From assembly GCA_030621805.1 (NCBI GenBank), contig JAUXGY010000141.1:1-5645 (forward strand): a stretch of DNA of 5,645 nucleotides. Reading direction: 5' to 3'. Positions 5,252 through 5,645 of this stretch are shown one piece after another. Position 1 is the first letter of the stretch; each line of letters opens with the position of its first letter. The translations under genes and the position numbers were made by a program. Source of the DNA: Kiritimatiellales bacterium (GTDB lineage Bacteria; Verrucomicrobiota; Kiritimatiellia; Kiritimatiellales; Pontiellaceae). The notes beneath the pieces were generated by a model that saw only the letters and a program-made list of their open reading frames with translations, was not told where the DNA came from and did no database searches.

Positions 5252-5289
5252 CAAGCGCTTCTCAAACCAAAGACAACAGAGAGAGATTT

Positions 5290-5637
5290 ATGAATACGAT
5301 AGAAAAAATTAGACAGGAACAGGCCACTCAGGATCGCCATCCAGATTTCGTGATCGGAGATACCGTTCTCATCCACTACAAGATTAAAGAAGGTGGAAAG
5401 GAACGGGTGCAGCTCTTTTCTGGAACAGTCATCGCCCGCAAGGGAGCTGGCGTCACTGAATCCATCACCGTCCGCCGCATCTCCTATGGAGAGGGTGTCG
5501 AGCGCGTGTTCCCACTAAACAGCCCGAACATCGACAAGATCGAAATCGAGCGTCACGGCAAGGTTCGCCGCGCCAAGCTCTACTACCTACGCGATCTTGC
5601 TGGTAAGAAAGCCCGCATCAAAGAACGCCGCGTGTAA
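5290..5637 (+). CDS. rplS: 50S ribosomal protein L19
   Basis: The protein has 115 residues, the same length class as E. coli L19. L19 lies at the 30S-50S interface and contributes to a bridge with 16S rRNA. Family landmarks are GDTVLIHYKIKEGGKERVQ at 23-41, FSGTVIARKG at 43-52, VRRISYGEGVERVFPLNSP at 61-79 and the C-terminal GKVRRAKLYYLRD at 90-102, ending in KKARIKERRV. A purine-rich GAGAGA at 5281-5286 precedes the ATG as a modest Shine-Dalgarno. It follows trmD by 62 bp, the classic trmD-rplS pairing, and is complete, ending 8 bp before the window edge. Confidence 0.98.
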   Translation: MNTIEKIRQEQATQDRHPDFVIGDTVLIHYKIKEGGKERVQLFSGTVIARKGAGVTESITVRRISYGEGVERVFPLNSPNIDKIEIERHGKVRRAKLYYLRDLAGKKARIKERRV

Positions 5638-5645
5638 GGCATTTT

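Overview
The window looks like a bacterial chromosome segment of moderate GC content. It holds eight genes in three transcriptional blocks. The right half carries the conserved translation/secretion cluster ffh-rpsP-khpA-trmD-rplS. In many bacteria rimM lies between the rpsP/khpA genes and trmD, but here it is absent and an intrinsic terminator sits in that gap. An ffh-rpsP-trmD-rplS order without rimM is, from memory, also found in Chlamydia. Together with a TrmD knot that reads NGA where GGE is usual, this makes a member of the PVC group (Verrucomicrobiota, Kiritimatiellota, Lentisphaerota and relatives) a reasonable guess. The lineage is inferred and not proven.

Left part (1-666): one plus-strand gene encodes a 185-residue fusion of an XRE-type helix-turn-helix to a short staphylococcal-nuclease-like (SNase) domain. 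A small AT-rich inverted repeat precedes its ribosome binding site. Beyond its 3' end, in the convergent gap, are two GGGATC...GATCCC palindromes that are also near-perfect inverted repeats of each other. This is the least ordinary part of the window.

Middle part (667-2326): a minus-strand two-gene operon reads leftward. A membrane fatty acid desaturase with three intact histidine boxes overlaps, by the four bases ATGA, a DUF1456 (YehS-family) gene whose protein is an internal duplication. A 146-158 bp divergent spacer separates it from ffh.

Right part (2327-5645): Ffh is the SRP GTPase for co-translational membrane targeting. S16 (rpsP) has a long Glu-rich tail. KhpA is a small KH-domain RNA-binding protein. 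TrmD makes m1G37 in tRNA, and L19 (rplS) sits at the subunit interface. The first three form one tight unit that ends at a strong hairpin plus T-run at 4416-4449. trmD and rplS follow as a second unit, and a good sigma70-like promoter candidate at 5224-5251 may give rplS extra transcription.

Most of the window is ordinary housekeeping sequence. No CRISPR array, tRNA, rRNA, insertion sequence or complete mobile element is visible, and no stretch above 300 bp lacks a gene.
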